Position numbers and translations under genes: made by a program. The notes under the pieces are model-generated. The model saw only the letters and a list, made by a program, of their open reading frames with translations. It was not told where the DNA came from and did not search any database. From assembly GCA_010015675.1 (NCBI GenBank), contig ML976995.1, positions 659,213 through 723,212 on the forward strand: a stretch of DNA of 64,000 bases, written 5' to 3'. Source of the stretch: Byssothecium circinans. Taxonomy: Eukaryota; Ascomycota; Dothideomycetes; Pleosporales; Massarinaceae. Positions 35,717 through 48,167 of this stretch are shown piece after piece. Within the stretch, counting starts at the first letter, position 1. Each line of letters opens with the position of its first letter.

Positions 35717-38700
35717 ATGGAAGACCGCGAAGGGCCTCCAAGTGGAGATCCGTTGCCGAAAACGGACATCGACATATCGAAGCTAGCGGAGGAACTTCAA
35801 CAATTGCGTGAGAAAGTCGCATCGCTTGAGAGCCAGCAAGCAGCAAAGGTTTCTGAGCGCCAGACACCGTCCTTGGAAACGAGAACTACGGGCGAAGACA
35901 TCATCAAAAATGTTCTGCAAGAGTTAGAGATAGGGTCGGAGAAGGACAATGCGAACGAAGAGCGAAGGCTGTTGCAGAAAGCAGTTGAAGAGGCGATCGA
36001 CTGAGAGGCTGTACGTGTTTCGACGGCAAAACTCGAGCACTGGGCACTGAAGGAGAAGATGGAGCGATACATGGAAGCAAAGACGACAAAAAAGGATAGG
36101 CTAGAAATCAGAGACGAAGTCAGTGACGCAAAGCATGATCAGCAATTACTATCTTCGATCAAAGCAATGTTTGCCCCCGAGTTCCACCAAAAGAGCTTAG
36201 AGCCTCGCGATTCGAAGCCGCAGAGGAGTGTAATAGAACTTCTGGTTAGTCTGCTCATTGGAGAAGACAAAATGGACCCTATTATGAGGGAAACCTGCCT
36301 ATCAGAATACCAGAAAGTATACAATGGTTATGGAGACCAAGATAGCATCTATCGACGTCACTCACTTCCAGGGTTTCCTAGGCTTGAGAAGATAAGGATC
36401 AACTCTCGCTACCTTATCTCGCAGCTTGGAAAAGCATATCAAGCGCGGGCAGGACTGAACGAAGTACCGTCTATCTTTTCCACGTCGTCGCATCTTGTGC
36501 TGAACGAACCTTTCAAAATATTGCGATGGTGCCAAAAAGAGTTGGATCAGGCCTTTTCCGATTTGAAACAGGAAAACAAAAAAGAGTGGATTCAGAATGA
36601 CGAGAGCGTTGATCGTATTATCGCTCTTGATAAGGGAGCCAGCTTCTCGGAGAAGGACTCTGGAAAGGATGAATGGCACGATGATCCAATCGAGTGGCAA
36701 TGTGATCATATGAGTTCGCTTTTTCGCTTCTGGGAACCCTACACGGACAAGCTTCGCCATCTTGACTCAAAGAATTACGCATTAGTGGCGTTCTCAGACC
36801 TCTGGTACATCTTCAGACCAGGCCAGACGGTCATCCGGGCCGAAGGAAAACAAGCGTACGAAGTCACCGATACTCGTGGCGCCGTGCACCAGCTGGAAGA
36901 TAATGCGAGGTGCCTTACTACAAAGCCTAATGCGGAGCCAATACGACCCCAAACAGGATGGCGGCACGAACGACTAACACAGCTGGAGATCGAATGTGTG
37001 TACATTGATTTCGATGGCAATGACTTCGGACCAGTGACGGAAACGCTGATTATCAAGCCATTTGAATTATGGAAAAGCATCGAGTCCCTACCGATTCATC
37101 CAATGTGGTCCGTTGCACGCCATCCTTCGTACACTGAACAAGGCGCTCATGCAGACACATTGCCGCAAGCGGAGGCATTTCCAAAGACCATGGAACAAAA
37201 ACTCGTCGCACGAGGCAAAAAGTTCGTCGAAATGACCGGAGTACGATATATGATCCATGCGGGTAGAGCTTTAGGGTCCGAGGAAGAAATTGAAAGCGAG
37301 GTGATCGTCGACTTCAAAGAAGCGTGTGCCGTGAATACAGAGTGGAGACCGAGGTTCACTCATCTGGACATGAATCCTCAGAGTCTGGGAAACAATATTG
37401 GAGAGTTGACTGGATTACGTTGCAAGGGTCCTGCTGCGTGAACGACCTTGTCCTCGACGACACAGTCATAGATGAGCAGCGTAGGCTGGAGTATCTGAGA
37501 CTCATTGGATCTATTACACTCGGCAAGTTTCGAAATGACGAAGTCAGTCCGCTGCGGAAGACATCTGCGGCGGAACGTTATTTTGCGGGTCACCAATATC
37601 TTATTATGTCTCACCGTGTGTTTGGCTTCGCTTTCCGGAACCGCAAGTGGGTCAAGATGAACTTGGACCAACTTAGAGAGATCGATGAGACAGCCGGAGA
37701 AGGCAATGAGGTCAAAGAAGAGAAGTTGAAAGAGGAGAGAAAGAGAATGACAGCTTTTGATCATCTTGTACTGGCTGATGGACATAAAAGCATCATCCTA
37801 TCGTTGATAGCTCAGCACTACCGAGGGAAGGAGTCCCCAGTGGGGCACGATCACTCTGATATCGTGCGTGGAAAAGGCAAGGGCCTAATCATGCTTCTCC
37901 ATGGAGCTCCTGGGGTAGGCAAAACGACAACTGCCGAGGGTATCGCAGAGCTTTTCAAGAAGCCACTTTTCCAGATGACCTGTGGTTGGTACAACTATTG
38001 AGCTTTAACCCCTTCAACTGACATTCTATAGGCGATCTCGGTTCGACGGCAGCTGAAGTAGAGAAGGCTTTAGAAACGAACTTCCGTCTGGCCAGTCGAT
38101 GGGGTTGTGTCATGCTCTTAGATGAAGCCGATGTGTTCTTAGCGGCTCGTTCACGTGCCGACTTCGCTAGGAACGGTCTTGTTGCAGGTGCGTAGGGTTG
38201 ATTGTTTTGATAGTTTTTAGACAGCTAACGCATAACAGTGTTCCTCCGCATCCTGGAGTATTACACGGGAATACTCTTCCTCACCACGAACCGAGTTGGT
38301 GATTTTGACGAGGCCTTTGCGTCGCGGATCCATGTCAGCCTATACTACCCGGCCCTTGACTGGAAATCTTCCTGGAAGGTATTCAACTTGAATCTCAACA
38401 TGATCCGAGAACGCTTTTCGGCCCAAGGAAGGAAGTTGACGGTGGCAGAAAGCGATATTGCATTGCAGGCTCAGGAGCATTGGAACAAACATCCAAATGC
38501 TCGATGGAACGGCCGTCAAATGCGGAATGCATGCCATACCGCTATTGCACTGGCCGAATTCGAAGCCCAAGGGGGAAGTCATCAGAAGGTTCGCGATCCA
38601 AATGCTGAAGTCATTCTCGAGGAAAGGCATTTTGAGACTGTTTCGAACGCGTATCTCGAGTTCATGACGTATCTTAACGAGATATATGGGACATCCGCAG

Positions 38701-39088
38701 AGCAAAGGGCAAAGGAATACCAACTTCGCGCCAAGGATACTCGCTCGTCTGGGTCGAAGTTAAAGAGCCTGGGGACAATGTGTATGCAAGCCATGGTCCG
38801 GCGTTTATACCACGACAGCCGCACGCTCAAGGTCTGGGATATCCGTCACAGTATGTTCACCAGACAGACCCGTCAAACCAGCAACCCAGCTTTGCACCAG
38901 CCATGCATAGTCCTCAATACTCGTTCGGTGCAACCAATCAGCAGAGCCCGCAACTCCAGCAACATGCTCGCTCTTTGGGAGTGCAGCCGCGTGAAGGTGA
39001 CTATCCAACTGGCGTTGTGCAAGGTCCGACGAGTGACTATCCATACGAGAGTCAACGTGTACTTCGAGACGGGGTGGGATATCCGTGA
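35717..39088 (+). pseudogene. DUF7025-type AAA ATPase with in-frame TGA near the 5' end
   Basis: Exons read as 35717-37382, 37427-37984, 38032-38187, 38239-38746 and 38791-39088. A TGA at 36002-36004 (codon 96) interrupts an otherwise continuous frame: the coiled-coil-like sequence before it (EERRLLQKAVEEAID) and after it (EAVRVSTAKLEHWALKEKM) is in the same frame. Reinitiation at the Met at 36059 would give about 947 aa. That product still holds the DUF7025-like region (CDHMSSLFRFWEPYTDKLRHL; LVAFSDLWYIFRPGQTV), the AAA domain (Walker A GAPGVGKTT, Walker B CVMLLDEADVFL, TTNRVGDFDEAFASRIHV), the lid, and a Gln/Pro/Tyr-rich tail. So it is either a truncated but functional gene or a young pseudogene. 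Two of the four introns need unusual GTCTGG donors, both 44 nt, and could instead be frameshifts. Function of this fungal AAA family is unknown. Confidence 0.72.
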
Positions 39089-40760
39089 CGCATGTCGGAT
39101 GTGAAGCAATCCTGTTTCTTGGCGTTGAGGGGACATCCTTGGATGAAGTAGTATAACATGACCTAGTATAAATAACATGCTGTGATGACCAATACGCCTG
39201 CTCGAAGTTGGAAGTGAAAGTGACGCTCAATTCGAAGGTGCGGGAAAAGTTGTGATGAAAGCGCGTCTTCCCCGTGTTAATATTTTGTCTCGACAGCAGA
39301 CCGAGAGGGAAAGCGCATCTTAGCAGCCTCCTTGACTAGAGTAAGTGTGCCATGGCCAACTTCGATGGAGCCAATCGCTCGTGAGTAAGCGAATTTGCGG
39401 GCTGCGTGAATAGGAATTGCATCTTTGCAGCTTCGTTGAATGTTGAGGATTGGAGCGTTAAACTCGCAAACCGCCGATCGGCTATCCTTGCGAGAACACG
39501 TAGAGGCGCAGTCACCGCTCCCTCTTCGCACATGTGCAGCCATTCGACGGAAACCATCAGACATCTCTTCAGCTCATATGCGGCTGATAGTAGAAGGTCC
39601 GCGGTTTGCAGATTTTAACGTGCTTGGAACGATAGTGATCACGTGATGAGGCGTCGATCCTCAACACCCAGCGCCATCTAGATTTCCACGGCACAAGTGG
39701 AGTCTGGATGAGCCGGAATCATCGGCGCAAAGCCCGGGCATGGCGTTGACAGACTCAATACGAAGCTTCCCCGTCAAATGCGCACATGCAGGAAACCGGG
39801 ATGGATCGCAGGTGACGGAGGCGGCGGGATTGGCAGCTGGCTTGGAGACTGGATGATCACGAAGACGCACCGACTTGGGTGTCGCAGGGACTGGCAGCGC
39901 ACTTGATGTTTCAAAAGGGAGACGGAAAGTCGAGAAAAACCGCGAACAAAGAGGCAGCTGCAGGGACAAAGCAGCGGCACGCTCGCGGACGGCAGTGGAG
40001 ATTATTCGCAGGTTGAAGGTTCGAAAGGGGTACAGAAGTATGGCGCCGTGTTGGTGCAAGGCGCTGGAGGGATAGGATGATGGAGTGGAAATGACCAAAC
40101 AATGTGCGCTTGCCTGATTAGCCACAAAGAGTGCAACGACACGGACGCCAACGGCCCCGCAAGACAACAGACGATTCAAAGACGCGAGGAATAATCACGA
40201 AAATACTGTAAAAGCACGTCGAGCACCTGGGCAGTAATATGGATATTATTATGGATTGCACGTCGCACTGGGCGCTGGCTTGGCAGCGCTAAGCCTGTTG
40301 TGTGCTTCATCTTCAACGCAAAGTCTCCTACAGCCGTCCCCGAAAATGGAGCGCCAGGAGAGTCTAAGCGACGCGCTCGCCGCGCCCAAGCAGAACCCGC
40401 CCGTCATGCAATTGCACGCAGACAGCACGCTGATGGGCCCGCGACGTGCCACTCGAGCAGCCCGCCCGCCGTCACAGTCCTCTCCCGTCATTTGCGCCGT
40501 CTGCATCACCGCTCCCGGTGATGATAGTGGGTGGTGAGCGAGAGCGAGCGACCGAAGGCGAACCCTGGAACCACGGCCACGGCCACGGCCCTCACGTTTG
40601 ACCTACCTAGCCACAGCCTTGGGCAGGCCGGTACAATAGCACGCACGCTGACAATAAAACCTCCCTCCGACACCAGCCCGCCATCCATCCTCACCACCAC
40701 GCACCCTTTTGACCACCACGCCACCTGCCCGGCCTTTTCCACACCGCCCGCCGCGACAAA
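39089..40760. other. Intergenic
   Basis: About 1.67 kb with several short ORFs. The longest (39661-40179, minus, 172 codons) starts with a signal-like segment but is otherwise low in protein character. Nothing is confidently a gene. The right end is the ies4 upstream region. Confidence 0.5.
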
Positions 40761-41589
40761 ATGTCCACCACCAAGGGGTCCGCGCCCAAGAGCAAGATCG
40801 TCGTGCTGTCGCTCTCTCCAGAGTTGCTGGCCAAAGCCACCCACGTCCCCTACTCACAACCCTCAGAGGCCTCGAAGCCGTCGGCGTCGCCAGACACTCC
40901 CGCCCAAGTCATCGAGCCCACGCCCGCCGACACCCCCAACGCCGCATCGCCCATCATCCCGAATGGCACCGACGACGGCATGCTCGCGCCACCCGCTGCT
41001 GCGACGGGTCCAAAACGCAAGGGCGTCCCAGGCCCAAAGGCAGGTACGAAGAGAGGCGCTGCTGCCATCGACGGTGTCCCTAAGCCGCGAGGGAAGCCCG
41101 GCCCAAAGAGCAAGAAGCAGAAGCTGTAAGTACACTCCCGTCTCAACTCATCTGCCCTCGGCCAAGGTCGCGACATCGTTACTAACTCACCGCAGCGGCG
41201 ACATGATCAACGACCCGAACCACAAAGGCCCTTTCGCCGCGTCAGCACCGATACCGAAGCTGGGTCCAAAGGCAAACGTCGGCGCTATCAACGCCAACCT
41301 CCGCGCTCTCGACCGCACTGGCAAACCCTGCCGCAAGTGGGCAAAGAAGGGCTTCAGCATCCGCAGCTTCACTGGCGTTGCATGGGATGTGCCGACCTGG
41401 CGAGCGCCGAAGAAGGCCGCTGTCTTCGCCGAGGACGTGAAGAGCGACTCGACCGGTTCAAGCGATAGCAAGGTCAAGGACGAGAGCAGTGCCATCAGCG
41501 ACAAGAGCGGTGCCCTTGCTGATGCGGCCACACCACAGCCTCCAGCTCTGGCTAGCTCACCAGCTCCTGCCACCGCCGCCGCCTCATAG
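40761..41589 (+). CDS. ies4: INO80 complex subunit Ies4-like
   Basis: Two exons (40761-41125, 41196-41589) encode about 252 aa. The N-terminus SKIVVLSLSPELLAK is the Ies4 family hallmark. A basic AT-hook-like Pro/Gly/Lys region follows (KRKGVPGPKAGTKRG, PRGKPGPKSKKQKL), then the conserved block LGPKANVGAINANLRALDRTGKPCRKW with GFSIRSFTGVAWDVPTW. The C-terminal Ser/Ala tail is low complexity. Ies4 is a small subunit of the INO80 chromatin remodeller; in yeast it is phosphorylated by Mec1/Tel1 in the DNA damage checkpoint. The intron lies right after the basic region, with a consensus GTAAGT donor. Start codon follows ACAAAATG, and the hallmark is at residue 12. Confidence 0.92.
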
Positions 41590-42601
41590 CCCTCTGTTGG
41601 TACGTTTGCCTTACTTTCAAGAGAAAGCATGCCTGACTCTCTGCAGATGCCCGCAAGTGAAGCACTCTGACATGTTGGTATACGACGCCAGTCTTCCATG
41701 TTGTCATTACTTTGCTTATATATGCTTGCATCAACACCTCCGTCACTCCCTACTTGTATAGTAGCTGGAGCCGATGACATCTGGATTACCTTCGAATTTG
41801 TGTTATATTTGTCTTTTAGCATCTTTGGCGTTCAGGAGCCCACCAGCACGTTGGGCCAAAATAGGATGACCCTTTTGCATGACGCCCGGTTAGGGATGGG
41901 TTTGGCGCGTCGGCCGTCACGGCGTATGGCTGCTCTCGTCTTGATTTGAATTGGTGAGCAGTGCAGTATCCGAATAAGGAGTTCGGCCCAGGATGGCTAG
42001 GATATGTATTTGTATAGGACGATACGAGGAGAGCCCGACTTTGAATTTATTATCTGAACATTCTACAAGAACATTGCCGGAGCTTCCAACACATGCTCTT
42101 CAGTGTTTGACCATCTCGACTCGGTTGTGATTGCGTGCTGAAGTGTGACCGCGCGTTATCGATGTGTCTATCGTCATGCGGGGAGAGCCGGTTCGGCAAC
42201 CTTGAACCTCAAGCAGCCTCCGAGCTCAATGACATCTGCTCCGACGCTTCCCTGCTGCCAGACCAGCCACCGCTTGTATCTCCTATTGCACTTTGAACAA
42301 TGAATGTTTTTGCTCACACGGCACGTGAGGCATCTGTCTGTCGTTGACCAGTCAGTCGCCCGGGCTCCTCCAGCTTCACTTCCGCGCCACGTCTGGAAGC
42401 TCCTCTAGATACCGCCAAACGCGCTTCCTCCGCCGTCTCAGCACTTCCCCGACTTTATTTTCGCCTCTACATTCTCAGAGACACCTGGCGACGGTTTGAC
42501 GGCTGCGCTGGCCGTAGTAGCAATCCCCCAGACGCCACGCCAGCGTCCATCTGTCTCCGCTGCGACGCTCAACCACGTGCCTATAGACAGACACCCCCAA
42601 C
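41590..42601. other. Intergenic, ies4 3' flank and gid1-like promoter
   Basis: About 1.0 kb; no gene or repeat seen. The last 150 bp is a C-rich leader before the next start codon. Confidence 0.6.
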
Positions 42602-44839
42602 ATGTCTCGGCGCGGGTCCTACGCGCAGGTTGCCTCTGGAAATGCAGGCAGCAGCCAGTCGAGCGCCGTGCCTGCCCGTCTCGGGACCTTCCTCTCTCAT
42701 CTCCCCAACTCTGGCTCTCCGCACGCCATCTCCTACCCCCGCCACTCGCGCTCCATCGACGTCGACGGCCACCACAACAGCATGTCTACCTCGCTGGGCC
42801 GCAGCGGGCCGCTCCTCCCATACACGAGCCAGTTTGGCCACATGAAGGACTACAGTACATTACAGGACGGGGTAGCACCCGCCTTCTTTGTGCCGTCATA
42901 TCTTCGAGGGTCCAAGCATGCAGAGAAGCTGGAAGAGGTGCACAAGGCGCGCATAGCAGCCCAGCGGGAATACCGGTCGACCAACTCGTCGGCCGCGGGA
43001 TCGCTGTCCACGAGCTCGAGTAGTGTCAACCTGCACAAGACGCCCGCGTCGCACCGCGGCCTCACCCACGAGATTATAGAACGAGCTCCTGTCTTTGTGG
43101 AAGAACCGATCGCGCCCTGGCCAACGAGGTGGAACGATGCAGACAAGTTCCCCCAGATGGAGGTCGAGGAGAATGGGCGGCAGGCGAAGTTTGCGGGGCA
43201 GCAGAAGTCGAATGATGAGGCGGCTTCGGTCAGGACGGACTATCCCATGCCCCGGCAATGTGGGATATATTATTATGAGGTCACGGTGATTTCAAAGGGG
43301 AAAGATGGGTATGGACACTCTGATTTAGTATTGTATTACAGGCTAATATGTGCAGGCGCATGATCGGCGTCGGATTCTCAGGCCCAAAGGTATCGCTCAA
43401 TCGAATACCAGGCTGGGAACCAGACTCATACGCATACCACGGCGACGACGGACAGTGCTTCAGCAACACAACATCGGGGAAGACATACGGGCCCAAGTTT
43501 GCTACGCTGGATGTGGTAGGATGCGGCATCAACTTCCGGACAAACACGGCTTTCTTCACAAAAAACGGCCACTACTTGGGTATGTGAAATTTTCAGTCAT
43601 CACCGACTGTGTTAACTTTGGCAGGCGTCGCTTTTCGAGATCTGAAAACCACTATCCCCTACTATCCCACTGTCGGCATGAAGAAACCCAACGAGACCCT
43701 CAAGGCAAACTTTGGCCAAGAACCCTTCGCATTCGATATCGACAACATGGTGCAGAAAGAGAAGGCAGCGATAGAAGCTGAGATTGCCCAGTCAAAGGAG
43801 GCCTGCAAAGAGGAGCTGAACAATGACGAGACGCATTTCATACACAGCTTGGTCAGGCAATATCTAGCACATGATGGCTATGTGGAAACGGCGAGAGCGT
43901 TCGAGGAAGAAATTCAGGCAGAAGAGAGGGCGCTTACGAATCATGACGAGCAAGCGACACCACATGTACAGACTGAGGATGATCTGCATGCGATACATCG
44001 GCAAAGTGAGTATACTAGCCTATGATAATCGACTACACTGACCTTTGGTAGAAATCCGCGCCGCCATCCTCGACGGAGAAATTGATAAAGCCCTCAAACA
44101 TACAAACGCCTACTTCCCCAAAGTCCTCCAAGACAACGAAAACATCTACTTCAAACTCCGCTGCCGCAAATTCATCGAAATGATTCGGAAATGCAATGAG
44201 CTAACCTCGCAATGCCACCCGATCCCCACACCTCCCTCAAAACGCTCCACAGGCTCAACCCTCAACAACTCAAATTCCGCCTCCAACAACCGCAACTCCA
44301 CCGCCACCGACGAATACGATTTTGAGATGGAACTGGACGACCATCTCGGCGTGCATAATGGTGCGCCATGGGAGAATGAGGAAGAGGGCCGAGACGAAGA
44401 GGACGAAGACGAGATGGAAGATAAAGAGGCGAAATTGCAGGATCTGACGAGTAAAATGCTGCAGTACGGTATGGAGCTCAAGACCGAGTTTGCGAATGAC
44501 CAGCGGAGAGAAGTGAAGAAGGCGCTGGAAGATACGTTTGCGCTTATTGCGTATGAGAATGTGAGGGAGAGTGGGTTGGCGCCGCTTTTGAAGACGAGTG
44601 GGCGGGTGCCGGTGGCGGAGGAGTTGAATAGTGCGATATTGGGTACGTCCAACTATCTCTACAGGCTGGGGTATCAATATCCAAGAGATGAATGCTAACA
44701 TGTCGCAGTGAGCTTGGGCAAGTCTAGCAGCGCCGCCCTGGAACAGCTAGTACAGCAGACGGAGGCGCTGGTCAACGAACTAGCGGATGACGGGGGACCG
44801 GGTGCTTTTATCAACGTGAGGAGGGACTTTTTGCAATAA
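42602..44839 (+). CDS. gid1: RanBPM/Gid1-like SPRY-LisH-CTLH protein (GID/CTLH E3 ligase subunit)
   Basis: Six exons (42602-43308, 43356-43579, 43625-44005, 44052-44642, 44709-44839; the first holds the disordered N-terminus) make five coding blocks, about 677 aa. The SPRY domain covers about residues 200-340 (CGIYYYEVTVISKG, MIGVGFSG, GWEPDSYAYHGDDG, FRTNTAFFTKNG). A LisH motif follows (HFIHSLVRQYLAHDGYVETARAFEEE), then CTLH (IRAAILDGEIDKALKHTNAYFP, YFKLRCRKFIEMIR). An acidic insert (EEEGRDEEDEDEMED) precedes the CRA domain (LQYGMELKTEF, LIAYENVRESGLAPLL). Members are scaffold subunits of the GID/CTLH ubiquitin ligase, which in yeast degrades gluconeogenic enzymes. The acidic insert between CTLH and CRA is usual for fungal homologues. 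Correction for clarity: the coding blocks number five. Confidence 0.93.
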
Positions 44840-46081
44840 GGTCGGCATGGAGGGGGAGTTCGGCGCGGGGCGGCAGACAGACAGATTAGCATATACGTGT
44901 GCGAGGCGTCTTGTGCATGGAATGGCAGATGTGTTCATTCTTGACTTGCTATGCATTATCAGGTACGGTACGGTACGGTACCATGCGGAATTATAACATT
45001 ATTGCTATACAGAGGTTGAGGTTGAGGGAGAGCGGAATTTACTTGCTGCTTTGTCTCTCTCTCTCTGTGTCTCTTTGTCTTTGTCTTGATTCTTTTTTTG
45101 CTAAGGTGTTCTAAGCGGTGTTTTTGCATTTGCATCGGCTTTTCTTTCTTTGGAGGGGGGTTTCGTGCCGGCTTGGGTTTCGTTTCCTTGTCTGCGTCGA
45201 GGTCTGGGTTTGGGCTGGATGGCTCGGGCTCGGGCTGGGCTTGGTATGGGCTGGGATGAAGTATATTTAGTCATCTTTGGTCTTTCCCTCTGCATTCATG
45301 TCATGGGCTTTGGACACTGAGGGTGGAATGAAATGGGTGGGGATGACCTGGCGTGAGGTGGGGTGGGGTGGGGTCCATATCGGGCGGTTGTAGTCATGGT
45401 TTGATGACAGACAGGGGAGGGGATGCATAGAGAGATGGAATGGGATGGGGCAGAGAAAGGGGGGAGAGACTGGAATGGTATCCTCTTAATTTTAAGCTCC
45501 GTTCTCGAAGCTCGAGGGTTCGCATGTTGGGGTGTATAGTTGGCTACGTTCGGCTCGCTTTTCCCCCTGATCTGATGCGATATAATGTTGCGTTCCATTT
45601 TCCATTCCATGTCATCCATAATGCTGTCCGTGGAAGAGAAGAGAATAAGAGGGTACTTGATGGGAAGAGGGGATGGAGAGGGAAATAAGAGAGACTGGGA
45701 AGTAAAACATGTGTATTGTTTGTTAATATGTTTTTATGTTATTGTAAAAAACCGGGCGATGCTAAGGCCTTTCTCAATACTAGCACCAAAACCCACTATA
45801 TGTGTGTTATCATCCCGATTCCAATACGTAGGACCAGTCACCGCCGCCGCCCCGTCTCGGCGACTCCGTTCCTCTGGCCATCTCTACATCTTAGATACGT
45901 GTGTACTATTCAGTCGCAAGATAGCGCTGACACAAAGACCCGTCCTTCCCGAGGATAGAGAGAGTTGGAAAGTCTTTCTTTCCCCCAAAGAAGGAAAGAA
46001 AAGAAAAACGCCCTCGCTCGTTCACTTCATTAACCAACACAACCAATCCCCCAATCAACCACCCACCACCAACCACCGCAC
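44840..46081. other. Intergenic between convergent genes
   Basis: About 1.24 kb between the gid1-like gene (+) and the PP2C gene (-). It contains a (GGTAC)4 repeat at 44962-44981, a CT/TG-rich stretch near 45055-45100, and G-rich low-complexity sequence around 45.3-45.5 kb. No gene is supported. Confidence 0.65.
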
Positions 46082-48167
46082 TCACCAAAACCACCACCCC
46101 CTCTTCTTCCCTGTCCCCTCATCCCCCCCACCAGCACCCCCATCAGTAACCTTCCCCCCCTCCCCCTCCCCCTCCCCCTTCGCACCCACCCTATCAAAAA
46201 ACACAACCATAACCGTAGTATCATCCACCGCATCCCTACAAAGCGGCCCCGCCAGACTAAACAGCCCCATAAACAAGCCCCTCCTCGTCCCACCCATCGC
46301 ATTCCTCACCAGACAAACCGCCGCATTATCGTCCTCGATAGCAAAGAACTTCGGGTCCGCCTGCCACGTGATTTCCTTCCCAGTCTCAACGTCATACTCA
46401 ACGCCGGGGTCCAGCGTCATAGACGTGTTGAAGACGGGGACGGGGAGCAAGGGGTCCTGCGAGACGAGGCCGTTGCCGCGGGCGCGCGCTTCGAGCCAGG
46501 ATTGCACGCATTGGACGGCGGTGGCGGAGGGCATGTGGTCCCAGAGCCCGTCGGAGGCGAGGATCATGAAGTCACTTTTAGAAAGTGCGCTGGTGTTGTC
46601 TTTCCCTTTTCCTTTTCCTTTTGCTTCTCCCGGCGCGTCTGCGTGGACGATATCCGTCTCCGTGACCTCGGGCTCCGCGGTGAGATACGGCGGGGTTTTA
46701 GACCCGAGGCGCGGCGGAGTCCCCCAGAACTTGATCTGGCACAGTTTCACGAGCTCGTTGTCCCATTTCCAGCGGTGGTCGCCAAAGGCGCGCGTTATCG
46801 CCATGCCGAGCAGCCGGCCGCTGGTGGGGGAGAGGATGTCGTCTTCGTCCGGGTGGGCGGCTTTGATGCGCGAAACTTCCGACGGGTTGAAGCCTGTTTG
46901 GTCCTCGCTGAGGGGCTGCGCGATGTACTTCCCCTCGAGTGTGTCCCAGCGGCCGAGCACGGCGCGGGAGTCGCCCGTGCAGGCGACGCGGAGTTTGTTG
47001 GTTGAGGGGTCGAAGGCGGCCACGAGGGCGCAACTGCCGTGGAAGGCGGGCGTTAGGGCTGCGATGGCTGAGGCATTCGCCGCTGGGTACCAGTTTGCGG
47101 CGTGGCGGGCCCGGGACATGAGGTCGTTGTCGAGAGTTGTGAAGACGGATTTGATGGTGCTTATGATTTGGGTGGAAGAGGCGGTGGGGGAGAGGTTTGA
47201 GAGGGCGCGGGAGAGCGCTGGGTGCATGGTCCATTGGAGGTGGATAGCTGTGTGCCGACCGGCATGTCCGTCGTAGATGGACCAGAAGTTCCAGGGTTTT
47301 GAACCGGGCCCTGGTGCGGTGCCTATGGCGAAGTAGTCTTCCTGTTGAGAAGTTAGAATATGATATCAGAATGTATGGGGTTTGCTTGATAGGGGTTTGG
47401 ACGGCAGGTTTTCAGAGAGTCAGGGGGGAGAAACAAAATCAAGACGGTTATGAAATAAAACAAATGTGCACCAAAGGAATACTCCCCAAGCCCACATGAA
47501 AAGAAGAGAGAAGAAGCAAACTACCACTCACACAAGGCTCATTGCTCTTAAACCGACACCCATGCGTGACCGGCATCCCCACCTCCACCGCCTCCTCAAC
47601 ACTCAACTCCCACCCACCCGCCATCTCAGAAAACCTCTCATTAAAACTCCTCAACACCTCGGCGTCTTTCAGGGGCGTACCCAGATCCAGAACATGGAAT
47701 TGCATATAATGGTCAACCGCCTCTTTACTATCGAAGAAATGCAGCGGCCTGGCCGCATTGTCCCCGGCGAAGGTCTCGGAGATTTGATCTGAAAAGTCCG
47801 CTAACTCGATGTCGATGAAATAGTATACCAGGCCGCCGATGAGGAGGAGGAAGATAACGGTTTTAGTGGGGAAGGCGGAGTGCAGTGTTGGGGTGAGGTG
47901 ATGTGGTGGGGACCGGGATGGGTTTGCGCGGAGCTTTGAGAGCTGGGAGAAGTATTGGCGCAGAGATACGGGATGGCATGAGGGAATGACACGTGATGGA
48001 AGTTGGTTGACGCGTTCCGAAGGTATACATGGTCGGGCATTCGTTGCTGTAGGTGGCCGTAGATATGTGCGACTTCTCGCAGCTAGCGAACTTTGGATGC
48101 GCGGAAAAAAAGATGCATTTTGTGCTTGGAGATGCCGCGATGCGGTCCGCCATCGGACCAGTGTCAT
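46082..48167 (-). CDS. ptc5: Mitochondrial PP2C phosphatase, Ptc5/pyruvate dehydrogenase phosphatase-like
   Basis: Two exons (48167-47532, 47341-46082) give about 631 aa. The N-terminus is Arg/Ser-rich without acids (VRWRTASRHLQAQ, LAARSRTYLR), a typical mitochondrial presequence. An inner-membrane-anchor-like helix follows (KTVIFLLLIGGLVYYFIDI). PP2C motifs appear in order: EDYFAIG, WSIYDGHAG (metal Asp), FHGSCALVAAF, ACTGDSRAVLG, GDHRWKW, ILASDGLWDHM and DDTTVMVVFF. This is the Ptc5/PDP type, which dephosphorylates the E1-alpha subunit of pyruvate dehydrogenase. A polyglycine/Glu-Gly tract near the C-terminus corresponds to a pyrimidine-rich run at about 46140-46180. The exon junction falls right before EDYFA. 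Confidence 0.92.

Noticed and set aside
36002..36004. Recoding of TGA as selenocysteine
   Set aside because: Fungi of this group lack the selenocysteine machinery as far as is known, and the site is not in a redox motif.
39661..40179. Minus-strand ORF of 172 codons with a signal-peptide-like start
   Set aside because: The remainder lacks conserved-looking sequence, and there is no neighbouring splice or family evidence; kept only as a possibility within the intergenic entry.
45585..47276. A 563-codon plus-strand ORF over the PP2C gene
   Set aside because: It is the antisense shadow of the PP2C exon, with low-complexity Ser/Pro sequence and no domain features; the minus-strand frame has all PP2C motifs.
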